Shown piece after piece: positions 47,427 to 56,262 of a stretch of DNA of 64,000 bases; the stretch's first letter is position 1, and every line of letters starts with the position of its first letter. This DNA comes from Psychrobacter cibarius. GTDB lineage: Bacteria > Pseudomonadota > Gammaproteobacteria > Pseudomonadales > Moraxellaceae. The translations under genes and the position numbers were made by a program. Below the pieces are notes generated by a model. It was not told the origin of the DNA and did not search any database. It saw nothing but the letters and a program-made list of their open reading frames with translations. The DNA is taken from positions 1 through 64,000 of the forward strand of contig NZ_JABASQ010000004.1 in NCBI RefSeq assembly GCF_016107535.1, given 5' to 3'.

Positions 47427-48272
47427 TTAAGCTAAGCCGAGTGCTTCAACCAAGCGCTTGTTTGGCTCAACCTTATTCATGCTATAAAAATGCATGGCAG
47501 GTACGCCCTCAGCAATTAAGCGCTCGCATAAACGATAGACGACATCAAAACCAAATTCACGAATGGCTTTGCGGTCATCGCCAAAGTCAGACAACTGCTT
47601 ACGTACATAACGCGGAATATCAGCGCCACAGCTATCGGCAAAGCGTACCAAATTACTTGAGTTAGTAATTGGCATGATACCAGCGATTAAAGGCTGAGCA
47701 ACCGTATCGATACCACGCTTCTCTAAGGTATCACGCAAATATAAGTAACTATCAGCGTTATAGAAAAACTGAGTAATCGATGCATTAGCACCCGCTTGGT
47801 ATTTATTGACCAAGTTGTCAACATCAAACGCAAAGCTACGCGCTTGTGGATGCATTTCAGGATACGCTGCGACCTCGATATGGAAATGATCGCCTGAATA
47901 TTCACGGATAAACTTCACCAAGTCTAACGCAAACGGCAGCTCGCCCATACCGACTTGACCTGATGGTAAATCACCACGCAGGGCGACTAAGCGCTTGATA
48001 CCCAAATCTTTATACAGATCGAGCAATTCAGCGATTTCCGCCTTATCATCACCGATACAAGATATATGCGGCGCAATATCAGTATCGCCGCGTGCGCATA
48101 GTGCTTGGACGATATCTAAAGTGCGATTTCGGGTTGAGCCGCCAGCACCGTAAGTCACCGAAAAATACGCAGGTGATAGCTTATTCAACTCATCATAAGT
48201 ACTGAGTAGTTTTTCATGACCTAGCTCGGTTTTGGCAGGGAAAAACTCAAAGGAGAAAGCAGGCTTAGTCAC
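47427..48272 (-). CDS. metF: 5,10-methylenetetrahydrofolate reductase
   Basis: Flavin enzyme making 5-methyltetrahydrofolate for methionine synthesis. The start is GTG at 48272, with AAAGGAG 7 bases upstream; starts further upstream would overlap ahcY and lack a site. The 281-residue product has FSFEFFPAKTELG at its N-terminus and VTYGAGGSTRNRTLDIV, LVALRGDLPSGQ, ASITQFFYNADSYL and GIMPITN blocks. It lies 13 bases after the ahcY stop codon and shares its riboswitch-controlled transcript. Confidence 0.94.
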   Translation of the reverse strand: MTKPAFSFEFFPAKTELGHEKLLSTYDELNKLSPAYFSVTYGAGGSTRNRTLDIVQALCARGDTDIAPHISCIGDDKAEIAELLDLYKDLGIKRLVALRGDLPSGQVGMGELPFALDLVKFIREYSGDHFHIEVAAYPEMHPQARSFAFDVDNLVNKYQAGANASITQFFYNADSYLYLRDTLEKRGIDTVAQPLIAGIMPITNSSNLVRFADSCGADIPRYVRKQLSDFGDDRKAIREFGFDVVYRLCERLIAEGVPAMHFYSMNKVEPNKRLVEALGLA

Positions 48273-48285
48273 AGTCTGGCTCCTT

Positions 48286-49710
48286 TTAGTATTTGTAAGC
48301 GTCAGGCTTAAATGGACCTTCGACAGGCACACCCAAATACTCTGCTTGTTTTTCAGTTAGCTTCGTTAGAGTACCGTTAAAACCAGCAACCATCGCCGCA
48401 GCGACTTCTTCATCGAGCTTCTTAGGCAGTACTTTTACATATAAGCTGTCAGTACGTGCGTCGGCTGGCAAGTCTGCGAATTTCTCGTCAAACAAATACA
48501 TTTGAGCCAATACTTGGTTGGCAAATGAGCCGTCCATCACGCGCGATGGGTGACCAGTGGCATTACCAAGGTTAACCAAACGACCTTCAGCAAGCAAAAT
48601 CAAATAATCATTTTCGTCGTCCGAGCGGAAAATTTGATGCACTTGTGGCTTAATCTCAACCCAGCGCCAGTTATCACGCATGAATTGGGTGTCGATCTCA
48701 GTATCAAAGTGACCGATGTTACAAACAACCGCACCAGGCTTAAGGGCTGCTAGCATATGTCTGTCACAAACATGGTAGTTACCAGTAGTAGTAACAATCA
48801 TGTCAGTGTCTTCAAGCAGACGGGTGTTGATGTTTTCTGCGCCGCCAGTGTTATCACCATTGATGTAAGGTGACAATACTTCAAAACCGTCCATACATGC
48901 CTGCATGGCACAGATAGGATCAACTTCTGAGACACGTACGATCATGCCTTCTTGACGTAAGCTTTGTGTAGAGCCTTTACCCACATCGCCATAACCGATG
49001 ACCAAAGCGCGACGACCAGCAAGGAACATGTCAGTTGCACGTTTGATAGCATCATTTAAACTATGACGGCAGCCGTATTTGTTGTCGTTTTTAGACTTAG
49101 TAACCGCATCGTTAACGTTGATAGCGGGAACTTTAAGTGTGCCTTTATTTAGCATTTCGACTAAGCGATGGACGCCAGTAGTGGTTTCTTCTGAGATACC
49201 ATGGATGCTGTCAAGAAGCTCGGCATAATCATTATGAATCAATGCAGTTAAATCACCACCATCATCTAAGATTAAGTTGGCATCCCAAAGCTGACCTGAC
49301 TCTTCGCCGCCAACGTGGATTTGTTGACGTAAGCACCATTCGTACTCTTCTTCAGTTTCGCCTTTCCAAGCATAAACAGAGATGCCAGCAGCAGCAATAG
49401 CCGCAGCAGCATGGTCTTGGGTTGAGAAGATATTACATGAGGTCCAACGTACTTCAGCACCTAGCGCGACGAGTGTCTCGATAAGAACGGCAGTCTGGAT
49501 GGTCATGTGGATACAGCCAGCGATTTTTGCGCCTTTAAGCGGCTGATCGGCTTCGTAGCGACGACGCAAACCCATTAGGGCAGGCATTTCAGCTTCGGCA
49601 AGGGTAATTTCACGGCGACCGTAGTCAGCAAGACTGATGTCGGCGACTTTATAGTCAGTGAAAGAGGGGTCGATCGTATGGGCAGATGGGGTGTTAGACA
49701 CTGCGTCCAT
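48286..49710 (-). CDS. ahcY: Adenosylhomocysteinase
   Basis: NAD-dependent hydrolysis of S-adenosylhomocysteine to adenosine and homocysteine, clearing the inhibitor made by methyltransferases. Blocks include [55 protein letters not shown], the NAD loop [15 protein letters not shown] and C-terminal DAYKY. Length 474 is in the usual range. AGGAG precedes the ATG. The SAH riboswitch upstream ties expression to its substrate. Confidence 0.97.
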   Translation of the reverse strand: MDAVSNTPSAHTIDPSFTDYKVADISLADYGRREITLAEAEMPALMGLRRRYEADQPLKGAKIAGCIHMTIQTAVLIETLVALGAEVRWTSCNIFSTQDHAAAAIAAAGISVYAWKGETEEEYEWCLRQQIHVGGEESGQLWDANLILDDGGDLTALIHNDYAELLDSIHGISEETTTGVHRLVEMLNKGTLKVPAINVNDAVTKSKNDNKYGCRHSLNDAIKRATDMFLAGRRALVIGYGDVGKGSTQSLRQEGMIVRVSEVDPICAMQACMDGFEVLSPYINGDNTGGAENINTRLLEDTDMIVTTTGNYHVCDRHMLAALKPGAVVCNIGHFDTEIDTQFMRDNWRWVEIKPQVHQIFRSDDENDYLILLAEGRLVNLGNATGHPSRVMDGSFANQVLAQMYLFDEKFADLPADARTDSLYVKVLPKKLDEEVAAAMVAGFNGTLTKLTEKQAEYLGVPVEGPFKPDAYKY

Positions 49711-49756
49711 AATATGCTCCTATCAGTGGTTAAGGTATGATAAAAAGAATAAAAAC

Positions 49757-49897
49757 GCAGGTGTCGTTATTTGCGCTGTGAGCGACCAAAATAGGGCGAT
49801 CGACAGTTAACCGAGCCTAACATAATGATTGATTAACATGGCTTTGAAGCCTAGATGCAATAATCAATTATTATGGCGCAACACCTCTCGGAGGGTG
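49757..49897 (-). promoter_or_regulatory. S-adenosylhomocysteine (SAH) riboswitch
   Basis: On the minus strand CCGAG (49891-49887) pairs with CTCGG in TTAGGCTCGG (49815-49811), forming P1, and AGGTGTTG pairs with CGACACCT (49766-49759), forming the P4 pseudoknot. The conserved AGGCTCGG and AACGACACC match the SAH-riboswitch consensus AGGCUCGG and AACGGCGCUC. Between the P1 strands an imperfect 15-bp stem (CATAATAATTGATTA with TAATCAATCATTATG) forms a long P2 with an inner GGCTTCAAAGCC hairpin. About 45 bases separate it from the ahcY ATG. Family riboswitches turn the genes on when SAH accumulates. Confidence 0.82.
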
Positions 49898-49933
49898 TCA
49901 TTGTAATAGATGACAGATAAAATGTCACCCATA

Positions 49934-49965
49934 AAAAAAGACCATCAATAGATGGTCTCTTTTAA
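49934..49965 (-). terminator. Intrinsic terminator of the TonB-dependent receptor gene
   Basis: AGACCATC and GATGGTCT close a 4-base loop (AATA on + ), followed on the minus strand by a seven-T run. It also insulates the ahcY-metF unit. Confidence 0.85.
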
Positions 49966-49982
49966 TAACAGAACGAATAACT

Positions 49983-51917
49983 CTAGTACCAGTTATAAGT
50001 TAATGAGGTGAAGAAGTTAGTGCCGTCAGTATTATAACCAGGGGCTGTTACATATTTTTCATTGAACACGTTATTTAAACGTGCAGTCATAGATAGGTTG
50101 TCAGTCAGTTTGTAATTACTACTAATATTTACTAAATTATAACTCTCAACTTTCGTATCATTAGTAGCGTCATAATAATAATCATCCACGTACTGGTATT
50201 CAGCACGGATATCTAGATCTGATAATTGATAGCCGACATAGACCAAGCCTTTATGTTCAGGACGAATAGCTAGTAAGTTACCATCATTACCAAGTCCACT
50301 ATCATTTTCGGCTTTCTGGTAATCATAGCTTAAGCCAAATAAGTAATTATCAATATTCCAGTCAGTGCTTAAAGTAGCACCTCTTATTTTTGCTGATTCA
50401 ATATTTTCATTTTGTGAACCAGACCAAGAGATAAGGTCATCAACTGTATTATGATAGCCTGTCAAGCGCGTAGATTGAAGCAAAGTATCATACTCAATAA
50501 AAGCTTCATAGTTGTCACTGGTTTCAGGCTTTAAGTTTGGATTACTTCCCCAACTAGCTGGACCAAATAATTGGGTAAAAGATGGTACGCGATAACCTTT
50601 AGCATAATTCGCTCCGACACGTAATTCAGGAGTGAAGTGATAAGCAGCGCCTAAGTTATAGGTGGTTTCACTATCAAAATCAGAATAATCATCATGTCTA
50701 ACATTAGCCTGAGCGTCTATATTATCTTTAGATAGAATATATCCTAGATAACCACCAGTAACTTTACGGTCATCAGCTTCATAAACACTAGAGTCTAACT
50801 CTTGTTTTAGGTGCTCAATACCATAAACAGCAGTACCAATAGGTAACTTATAATCACCTGTTAAGGTGATCTGCTGTTGAGTGGTATCATATTTATCTGG
50901 ATTGCCCACTTTGGATTCATATTCATAGGTAGAAGAGTCGGCAACACTGTATCCATAAGCTAGCTTAGCTGTTTTTTCAGCATCTTTGTACTGGATATAG
51001 GCGCTAGCAACCCCGTTTTTTTGATTGACATAAGCGTCATGTAGAGCTGTTTCTAGCTTTTCATAGGGAGATTCCCAGTTATACTGATCTGCTGAATCAA
51101 TATCTGTGGTTGAGTCAGTATATAAGCCACTAATACCTACCGTGACCGCTTCATTCACCTTTTGGTTAAGATTCAAACTATAGTTATTGCTCTTAAATCC
51201 ATCATCGTCTTTATTATAACCATAGCCATCGGGAGCAACGGCGCTAAAACCCTTGGTTTCATTACGGCTAGCAGAGAGACTTAGGCTCGTACCTTGATCG
51301 TTTCTGAACTGTGCAGTAGCACCATATAGGTAATGGTCGTGAGAGCCTGCTCCTGCAGTTACAGAAAATTGATTTTTTTCAATATTAGAGCCTTTTGTGA
51401 ATATTTGAATCACGCCACCCATGGCATCAGCACCATACATACTTGAGCCTGAAGCACCGTATAATATTTCGATACGTTCAATTTGCTCAGCAGGCAATAA
51501 ACTTAATGCTGCACCGCCATCATCAACAGAGCTATAACGTATCCCATCAACTAAAACTAAAATCTGTCTTTTGTCATAACCACGAATGTAGAAGTTGCCA
51601 GTAGTTCCCATGCCACCGTTAGAAAAGTTACTAAAACCTGGTTGCCGAGAGATTATATCTTGCACGGTTTGACCTTGATAACGCTGTAATTCTTCGCTAT
51701 CAATAACCCTTGTTTGGGCAATGGTATTGCTGATTTTGGTAGGGGTGCGGGTAGCTGTTACAACGATTTCATCGAGTTCAACTTGTGGTAGCTCGCTATC
51801 GCTAATAGTAGCAACGTCAGGTGTCACTGCCATTGCTGTGTTAACCGCAAGTAAACCTAGTGCGCTTAAGATACTCAAACGAAGGTAGGTACGTGAAGAT
51901 GAACGTGATAAAGACAT
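49983..51917 (-). CDS. TonB-dependent outer-membrane receptor (BtuB/Cir-like)
   Basis: A 22-strand-type outer-membrane transporter driven by TonB. The ATG at 51917 is preferred to one seven codons upstream. A signal peptide ends near AMA, then DEIVVTATRTP (TonB box region), the plug domain (VQDIISRQPGFSNFS, YIRGYDKRQILVLVDGIR, IERIEILYGASGSSMYGADAMGGVIQI) and a long beta-barrel ending in an aromatic residue (TYNWY). Sequence style resembles BtuB, but there is no visible cobalamin riboswitch upstream, and a Fur-like box lies about 205 bases from the start, so an iron-siderophore or haem substrate is as likely as vitamin B12. Confidence 0.85.
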   Translation of the reverse strand: MSLSRSSSRTYLRLSILSALGLLAVNTAMAVTPDVATISDSELPQVELDEIVVTATRTPTKISNTIAQTRVIDSEELQRYQGQTVQDIISRQPGFSNFSNGGMGTTGNFYIRGYDKRQILVLVDGIRYSSVDDGGAALSLLPAEQIERIEILYGASGSSMYGADAMGGVIQIFTKGSNIEKNQFSVTAGAGSHDHYLYGATAQFRNDQGTSLSLSASRNETKGFSAVAPDGYGYNKDDDGFKSNNYSLNLNQKVNEAVTVGISGLYTDSTTDIDSADQYNWESPYEKLETALHDAYVNQKNGVASAYIQYKDAEKTAKLAYGYSVADSSTYEYESKVGNPDKYDTTQQQITLTGDYKLPIGTAVYGIEHLKQELDSSVYEADDRKVTGGYLGYILSKDNIDAQANVRHDDYSDFDSETTYNLGAAYHFTPELRVGANYAKGYRVPSFTQLFGPASWGSNPNLKPETSDNYEAFIEYDTLLQSTRLTGYHNTVDDLISWSGSQNENIESAKIRGATLSTDWNIDNYLFGLSYDYQKAENDSGLGNDGNLLAIRPEHKGLVYVGYQLSDLDIRAEYQYVDDYYYDATNDTKVESYNLVNISSNYKLTDNLSMTARLNNVFNEKYVTAPGYNTDGTNFFTSLTYNWY

Positions 51918-52117
51918 AGTCAATTCCAAAATAATCATATTAGAAAATGCAGCGAAAAAGTAACCATATTGACGTTAATATGGCTAAAAATTACAAAAAA
52001 CAGTGGACAAGCAAAACTGCGTTCATTATCTACAAAACAGACCGCTTTATAAACCACTTTAACCTAATGTTTATTCACGGTAAGCTGAGGAGTTTTCATG
52101 ATAGATTGCGGTTTATT

Positions 52118-52136
52118 CATTTAATGATTATCACTC
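52118..52136 (-). promoter_or_regulatory. Possible Fur box
   Basis: On the minus strand AGTGATAATCATTAA matches the GATAATGATAATCATTATC consensus at the central GATAATCATT and most flanking bases. It lies upstream of the TonB receptor gene and, in the other direction, of the mscS-type gene. The rest of 51918-52337 has no coding features. Confidence 0.4.
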
Positions 52137-52337
52137 TTATTCATAGTAGACATCGACAAGGAGTGTCGTGAAAGGTGATAAAAAATTAGCAGCCATAAGC
52201 AAAGGTGAGAGCAGATAATTCACATAGATGACCATAAAAACGTGTAATCAAAAGCACTGCTGTTATAAATAATTGCTATTATAGGGAAGCACTCATTTGT
52301 TCTTCGTTGTACCATTCATAATGCTAAGAGGTTTGTT

Positions 52338-54338
52338 TTGTCTATTAAGTGTCGCCTGATTCCTATAATTCCCAGTCCCGAGTTGTCTTCACCATACTCA
52401 ATCATCAAAATGCCACTAATGGCAATTTTGTTTTTTCTTGTGATGCTGTTGAGTGCGTTGTTGCCCAATAATGCATTTGCTGCTGAAGCCAGCGCATTGG
52501 GGATGGGTGGCAGTACCAGTGAGGAGTCGGCAAGTACGCCGATACCAGATTCATTCGGACGCGATACTCCGCGCCATACCGTACAGGGCTTCATCAGTGC
52601 GTTAGGTGAAAATGACTATCTGCTGGCGAGTAATTATTTAAACCTATCAAAGTCTGACAATCCAACCACAATCGTTCGTCAATTCAAGCAAGCGCTGGAT
52701 GCAGGCGGGCGTTTTCAGCCTGATTTGCAGATTAATAATACGCCTGAGGGCAACCTAACTGATCAGCTACCGCCAAGCCAAGAAAACGTCGGTGCGATTA
52801 ATGTGGGTGAAAAAAGTGTGCCACTGATACTTGAAAGAGTGGTGTCTAAGCAAGGAGAGCAGTACTGGCAGTTTTCTACGGATACGCTCAGCTCAGTACC
52901 AGAAGTCATAGAAAATACCGAACCAACGTTAGTGTCTCGCTATACTTTTGATTCCTTAGAAGGCAAAAAGCTGTTTGGTTATCAAGTGGCGGATTTAGCC
53001 GCAGCGTTAATGATGACTGTCGGCAGCTTTGTGTTTACTTATATCATGGTATGGCTGCTGTACCATCTATTACGAATCGTCTATCCTCGTGTACGCGGCG
53101 TACCATTGCCATTACCTGATAAGGTCGTATTGCCACTGGCAGTGGTCATTATGGCGCTGATACTGTCAGAAGTGATGGTGTATGCAGGCGTGTCGGTGAC
53201 GCTACGTGAACCGATCAATCGTTTTACTGAGATTGCATCTTGGCTTGCATTAACTTGGTTGCTGTTACGAGTCATCGATGCCATATTCACTCGTGCGGTA
53301 AATTTAAGTTATAAGAAAAATTATACTGAACGTGTCTCAATCTTGGGGCTGCTACGCAAAGTGGTCAAAGCGTTGCTGCTGATCTTTGCCGTGATTGTTA
53401 TCTTCGGTAATTTGGGTTTTGATTTGACCACGGGTATTGCCGCCTTGGGTGTGGGTGGTTTGGCATTAGCACTGGGTGCGCAAAAAACCATCGAAAACCT
53501 TGTTGGTAGTGTCGTGGTCGTGGCGGATTCGCCCGTACGTATTGGTGATTATTGTAAGTTTGGCACTTATGAAGGCACAGTCATTGATATTGGTATTCGC
53601 TCATCACGTGTGCGCACCTTGACGCGCACTGTTGTGACTGTACCAAATGGTGATTTCTCATCGATGCAGATTGAAAACTTTACGTCCCGCGATATGTTTC
53701 GCTTCTTCCATCAGTTATATATTAAACGCACTGCTGATATTGATGTAGTCTTTAAGATGGTCAAGGATTTGGATGAGTTTATAGATGAGCATTATTTGAC
53801 CAACCAAGAATGGAATCAGGTCAATATTTTAGAGCTACGTCAAGACTGCTACATTATTCAATTACAGGCGTATGTTAATGCTAATGGCGTGACTGAGTTC
53901 TATGACAAACAGAACGTTTTGTTTGTTGATTTATTGAACCAAGTGGCGAAATATGATGTCGAGCATGCCTTGCCAACGCAGCAGCTTATTGTCAATAAAA
54001 CTGAGCTTGAACATCACATAGAAAATGAAATGGAAAATAAGAATAAGGAAGACAACGTCGCCGAAACGACAAAAGACATGTCAAACGATGACCATGCTGA
54101 TGATGATGCTAGCGACAATAAGGATAACAGCAACGATGATAAGCATGCCGTGGACTTGAGTAAAGGTAAAGATAACGTCAAGACAGATGAAAAAGGCAGC
54201 CAGCGAACCTCTAAATCAGTCAAGAGCAAAAAAGACAATGCGTTAAAGACATTGAGAAATAAAAGCCGTATGATAAAGAAAATCAAGTTCAAGTACGCAA
54301 AAAGAAAATCTGGCTTTTCTATATGGAATCAGCCATAA
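52338..54338 (+). CDS. MscS-family mechanosensitive ion channel
   Basis: A 666-residue inner-membrane channel that opens under hypo-osmotic stress. The TTG at 52338 has AAGAGG 6 bases upstream, whereas the first ATG (52410) has no such site. After a hydrophobic export segment ending NNAFA come a periplasmic domain (about 50-210), several transmembrane helices, and the MscS core (GIAALGVGGLALALGAQKTIENLVG, the pore-lining helix, then SSRVRTLTRTVVTVPNGDF). The last about 125 residues are a charged Lys/Asp/Asn-rich tail, probably disordered. Confidence 0.9.
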   Translation: MSIKCRLIPIIPSPELSSPYSIIKMPLMAILFFLVMLLSALLPNNAFAAEASALGMGGSTSEESASTPIPDSFGRDTPRHTVQGFISALGENDYLLASNYLNLSKSDNPTTIVRQFKQALDAGGRFQPDLQINNTPEGNLTDQLPPSQENVGAINVGEKSVPLILERVVSKQGEQYWQFSTDTLSSVPEVIENTEPTLVSRYTFDSLEGKKLFGYQVADLAAALMMTVGSFVFTYIMVWLLYHLLRIVYPRVRGVPLPLPDKVVLPLAVVIMALILSEVMVYAGVSVTLREPINRFTEIASWLALTWLLLRVIDAIFTRAVNLSYKKNYTERVSILGLLRKVVKALLLIFAVIVIFGNLGFDLTTGIAALGVGGLALALGAQKTIENLVGSVVVVADSPVRIGDYCKFGTYEGTVIDIGIRSSRVRTLTRTVVTVPNGDFSSMQIENFTSRDMFRFFHQLYIKRTADIDVVFKMVKDLDEFIDEHYLTNQEWNQVNILELRQDCYIIQLQAYVNANGVTEFYDKQNVLFVDLLNQVAKYDVEHALPTQQLIVNKTELEHHIENEMENKNKEDNVAETTKDMSNDDHADDDASDNKDNSNDDKHAVDLSKGKDNVKTDEKGSQRTSKSVKSKKDNALKTLRNKSRMIKKIKFKYAKRKSGFSIWNQP

Positions 54339-54438
54339 AGTTATGGATTAAAAACGGTATAAGATAAGCACTTGAGGTAAGTATCAAGCGTTCATCTTAT
54401 ACCATTCACAAAAATTAGAACAGCAAAGAAAACGAGTG

Positions 54439-54613
54439 CTAGGGCGTGTCTTCATTTCAAAAATGGTGATAAAAATGAGATAAATTGCCGTCAAACAAGG
54501 AAAATAGCTGGTTAATATCGGGATATTAACCAGCTATTTGACGATGTTTGGCAAGATTTAGCCATTTTTAGCCCATTTAGAGGACTATCGAGTGAATTGA
54601 AGACACGCCCTAG
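54439..54613. mobile_element. Non-autonomous TIR element (MITE-like), complete copy
   Basis: Perfect 16-bp terminal inverted repeats, CTAGGGCGTGTCTTCA (54439-54454) and its complement at 54598-54613, bound a 175-bp sequence with no reading frame. The centre is a perfect 18-bp hairpin (54502-54519 with 54522-54539, a 2-base loop), and the segments on either side also pair imperfectly, so the whole element can fold into one long stem. TA stands at each end, consistent with a TA-targeting transposase. It lies between the mscS-type gene and the alkA-like gene. Confidence 0.8.
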
Positions 54614-54669
54614 ACTAAGCTTAAGCTAATCGAGTTTGACATAATGAATCGTCACTTGGATGTTTGGCA

Positions 54670-55302
54670 TTATAAAGGGACAGCGGTTTGATTACGTAAT
54701 AAGCCGTAGTATGACCATAGCAACAGACTGGCAGCGCTGCGATGTGGTGACCAATCTTGAGTTAGATTCTTTAACTGTTTCGGCGTTGGGCGTTCCGTTA
54801 AGTCTAATAACGCCATCGCCGCTACTTTAATCGCTAGATCATCGACCGCAAGTACGTCTGCACGTTTCAGAGAGAATAATAAATACATCTCAGCCGTCCA
54901 GCGGCCAATACCAGTAACGGCCGTCAGCACTTCTATTGTTTCTTCATCAGGCAAAATTTCTAACGCAGCAAAGTCTATATTATGATCGATTAATGAGCGA
55001 ATATAACGGGTTTTTTGTTTAGATAACCCTTGCGCTCTTAAGTCTTCATCTGTTGCTTTGATAATTGCCTGTGGATTCGTTAAGGCGGCATCAAGTAATT
55101 TTTGCCAAATACTGGCTGCTGCTGTCACAGACAGCTGTTGACCAACCATTGCTCGCATCAACTGCTCAAACCCACCGATATTATGCCGTAGACTGGGCAT
55201 ACCAACCTGTTCATAGATAGACAAAAATCTTGGCTCGATAACAATCAAAGCCATGATATGTTCATGTAGCTGTTGCGTGTTCTGAATGGTCTGTATGCTC
55301 AT
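54670..55302 (-). CDS. DNA-3-methyladenine glycosylase II (AlkA-like)
   Basis: Helix-hairpin-helix base-excision glycosylase that removes alkylated purines. The HhH-GPD core is TAVTGIGRWTAEMYLLFSL followed by KRADVLAVDDLAIKVA, with catalytic Asp in AVDDLA. The 210-residue protein lacks the extra N-terminal domain of E. coli AlkA and fits the shorter bacterial form. A GATAAG-spaced AGGA precedes the ATG. Transcribed alone after the smr gene, with a terminator between them. Confidence 0.88.
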   Translation of the reverse strand: MSIQTIQNTQQLHEHIMALIVIEPRFLSIYEQVGMPSLRHNIGGFEQLMRAMVGQQLSVTAAASIWQKLLDAALTNPQAIIKATDEDLRAQGLSKQKTRYIRSLIDHNIDFAALEILPDEETIEVLTAVTGIGRWTAEMYLLFSLKRADVLAVDDLAIKVAAMALLDLTERPTPKQLKNLTQDWSPHRSAASLLLWSYYGLLRNQTAVPL

Positions 55303-55403
55303 AAATACTTATCCTGATTTATGTAAATACCGCTATCGCTAGATGTTAAATATAGTGTCTGTAGTAGATAAGAATTAAATAGTGATTTTAAAATGAGCAT
55401 AAC

Positions 55404-55433
55404 AAAAAGGACTGCCAATAAGCAGTCCTTTTG
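55404..55433 (-). terminator. Intrinsic terminator of the smr gene
   Basis: AAAAGGACTGC (55405-55415) pairs exactly with GCAGTCCTTTT (55422-55432) around a 6-base loop, with T residues following on the minus strand. Confidence 0.88.
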
Positions 55434-55462
55434 ATTCTTCATACTAACTCTAACACTAAAAA

Positions 55463-56194
55463 CTATTCACCATCAGCTTTAGATTTTTTGAGCAGTACCA
55501 ATACTGCACCGTTACCACCATCTTTTGGCGGCGCAGAGCAAAATGCCAATACTTCTGGTAATTGACGTAGCCAACCGTTGACGCAGGTTTTTAAAATGGC
55601 CTCAGAGCCTTTACCATGGACGATTTTTACCATGGTTTCGTTTTTCTGTTTTGCTTGGCTTAGGAGTTGAGTCATTGCCACGCGTGCCTCTTCGATGGTA
55701 CAACCATGAATATCTACGGCGTCATACCAACGTAGCTTGCCTTTTTTAAGCTGATCAAAGATTTTATTCTGCAAAGTCGGCTGTTTGTAAGATAAATAGG
55801 CTTCAGCAGCGACAGGGTTGAGTAGTGCTTGCATATCTGACAAGCCAGCTCCCAAATCACTCGCTTCACTACCTTGCGCAGCAGCACGTTTAGACAAGGT
55901 GGTCGCATCAGGTTTGCCCGCTTTGCTAGCATTGGCAGGTGAGCGTACGTTTTTGTCTTCAAGCTGATTGACGCCATGCATTGCTTGCATAAACAGCACT
56001 TTGTCATCGTCAATATGCTCGCTAGCCATTTGCTTGACAGTCTTGTTTACTTGCTTTTGCGTGGGCAATGATACAGGCTCAGTAGGCTTTTGGTTTTCAT
56101 TTTCAGGCGAATTGGTATCGCGACCTTTGCTAAGCTGGCCTTTTAGCTCTTTGAGCTGGTCTTGCATTTCTTTTGAAAATAGAGAGTTTGACAT
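55463..56194 (-). CDS. Smr-domain protein
   Basis: The 243-residue product ends in an Smr domain: VDIHGCTIEEARVAMTQLL, VKIVHGKGSEAILKTCVNGWL and AFCSAPPKDGGNGAVLVLLKK. The DxHG and HGxG motifs are present. Smr proteins are nicking or RNA-cleaving nucleases; E. coli SmrA/SmrB and the stalled-ribosome nuclease SmrB are relatives. The N-terminal half (about 1-130) is Gln/Lys/Ser-rich and probably flexible. It is downstream of trpC, 68 bases after its stop, and may be on the trp transcript. Confidence 0.88.
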   Translation of the reverse strand: MSNSLFSKEMQDQLKELKGQLSKGRDTNSPENENQKPTEPVSLPTQKQVNKTVKQMASEHIDDDKVLFMQAMHGVNQLEDKNVRSPANASKAGKPDATTLSKRAAAQGSEASDLGAGLSDMQALLNPVAAEAYLSYKQPTLQNKIFDQLKKGKLRWYDAVDIHGCTIEEARVAMTQLLSQAKQKNETMVKIVHGKGSEAILKTCVNGWLRQLPEVLAFCSAPPKDGGNGAVLVLLKKSKADGE

Positions 56195-56262
56195 AGAAGT
56201 TAACGTATCGTTGGTTGATGAATGATGGATTTATTTAAACTGTTCAATAGACTTAAGCCACT

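Noticed and set aside
48273-48332. A longer metF start overlapping ahcY
   Set aside because: The GTG at 48272 has AAAGGAG at good spacing, and the family N-terminus begins just after it.
51918-52337. Cobalamin riboswitch upstream of the BtuB-like receptor
   Set aside because: No B12-box-like sequence or typical multi-stem pattern was found on the receptor strand.
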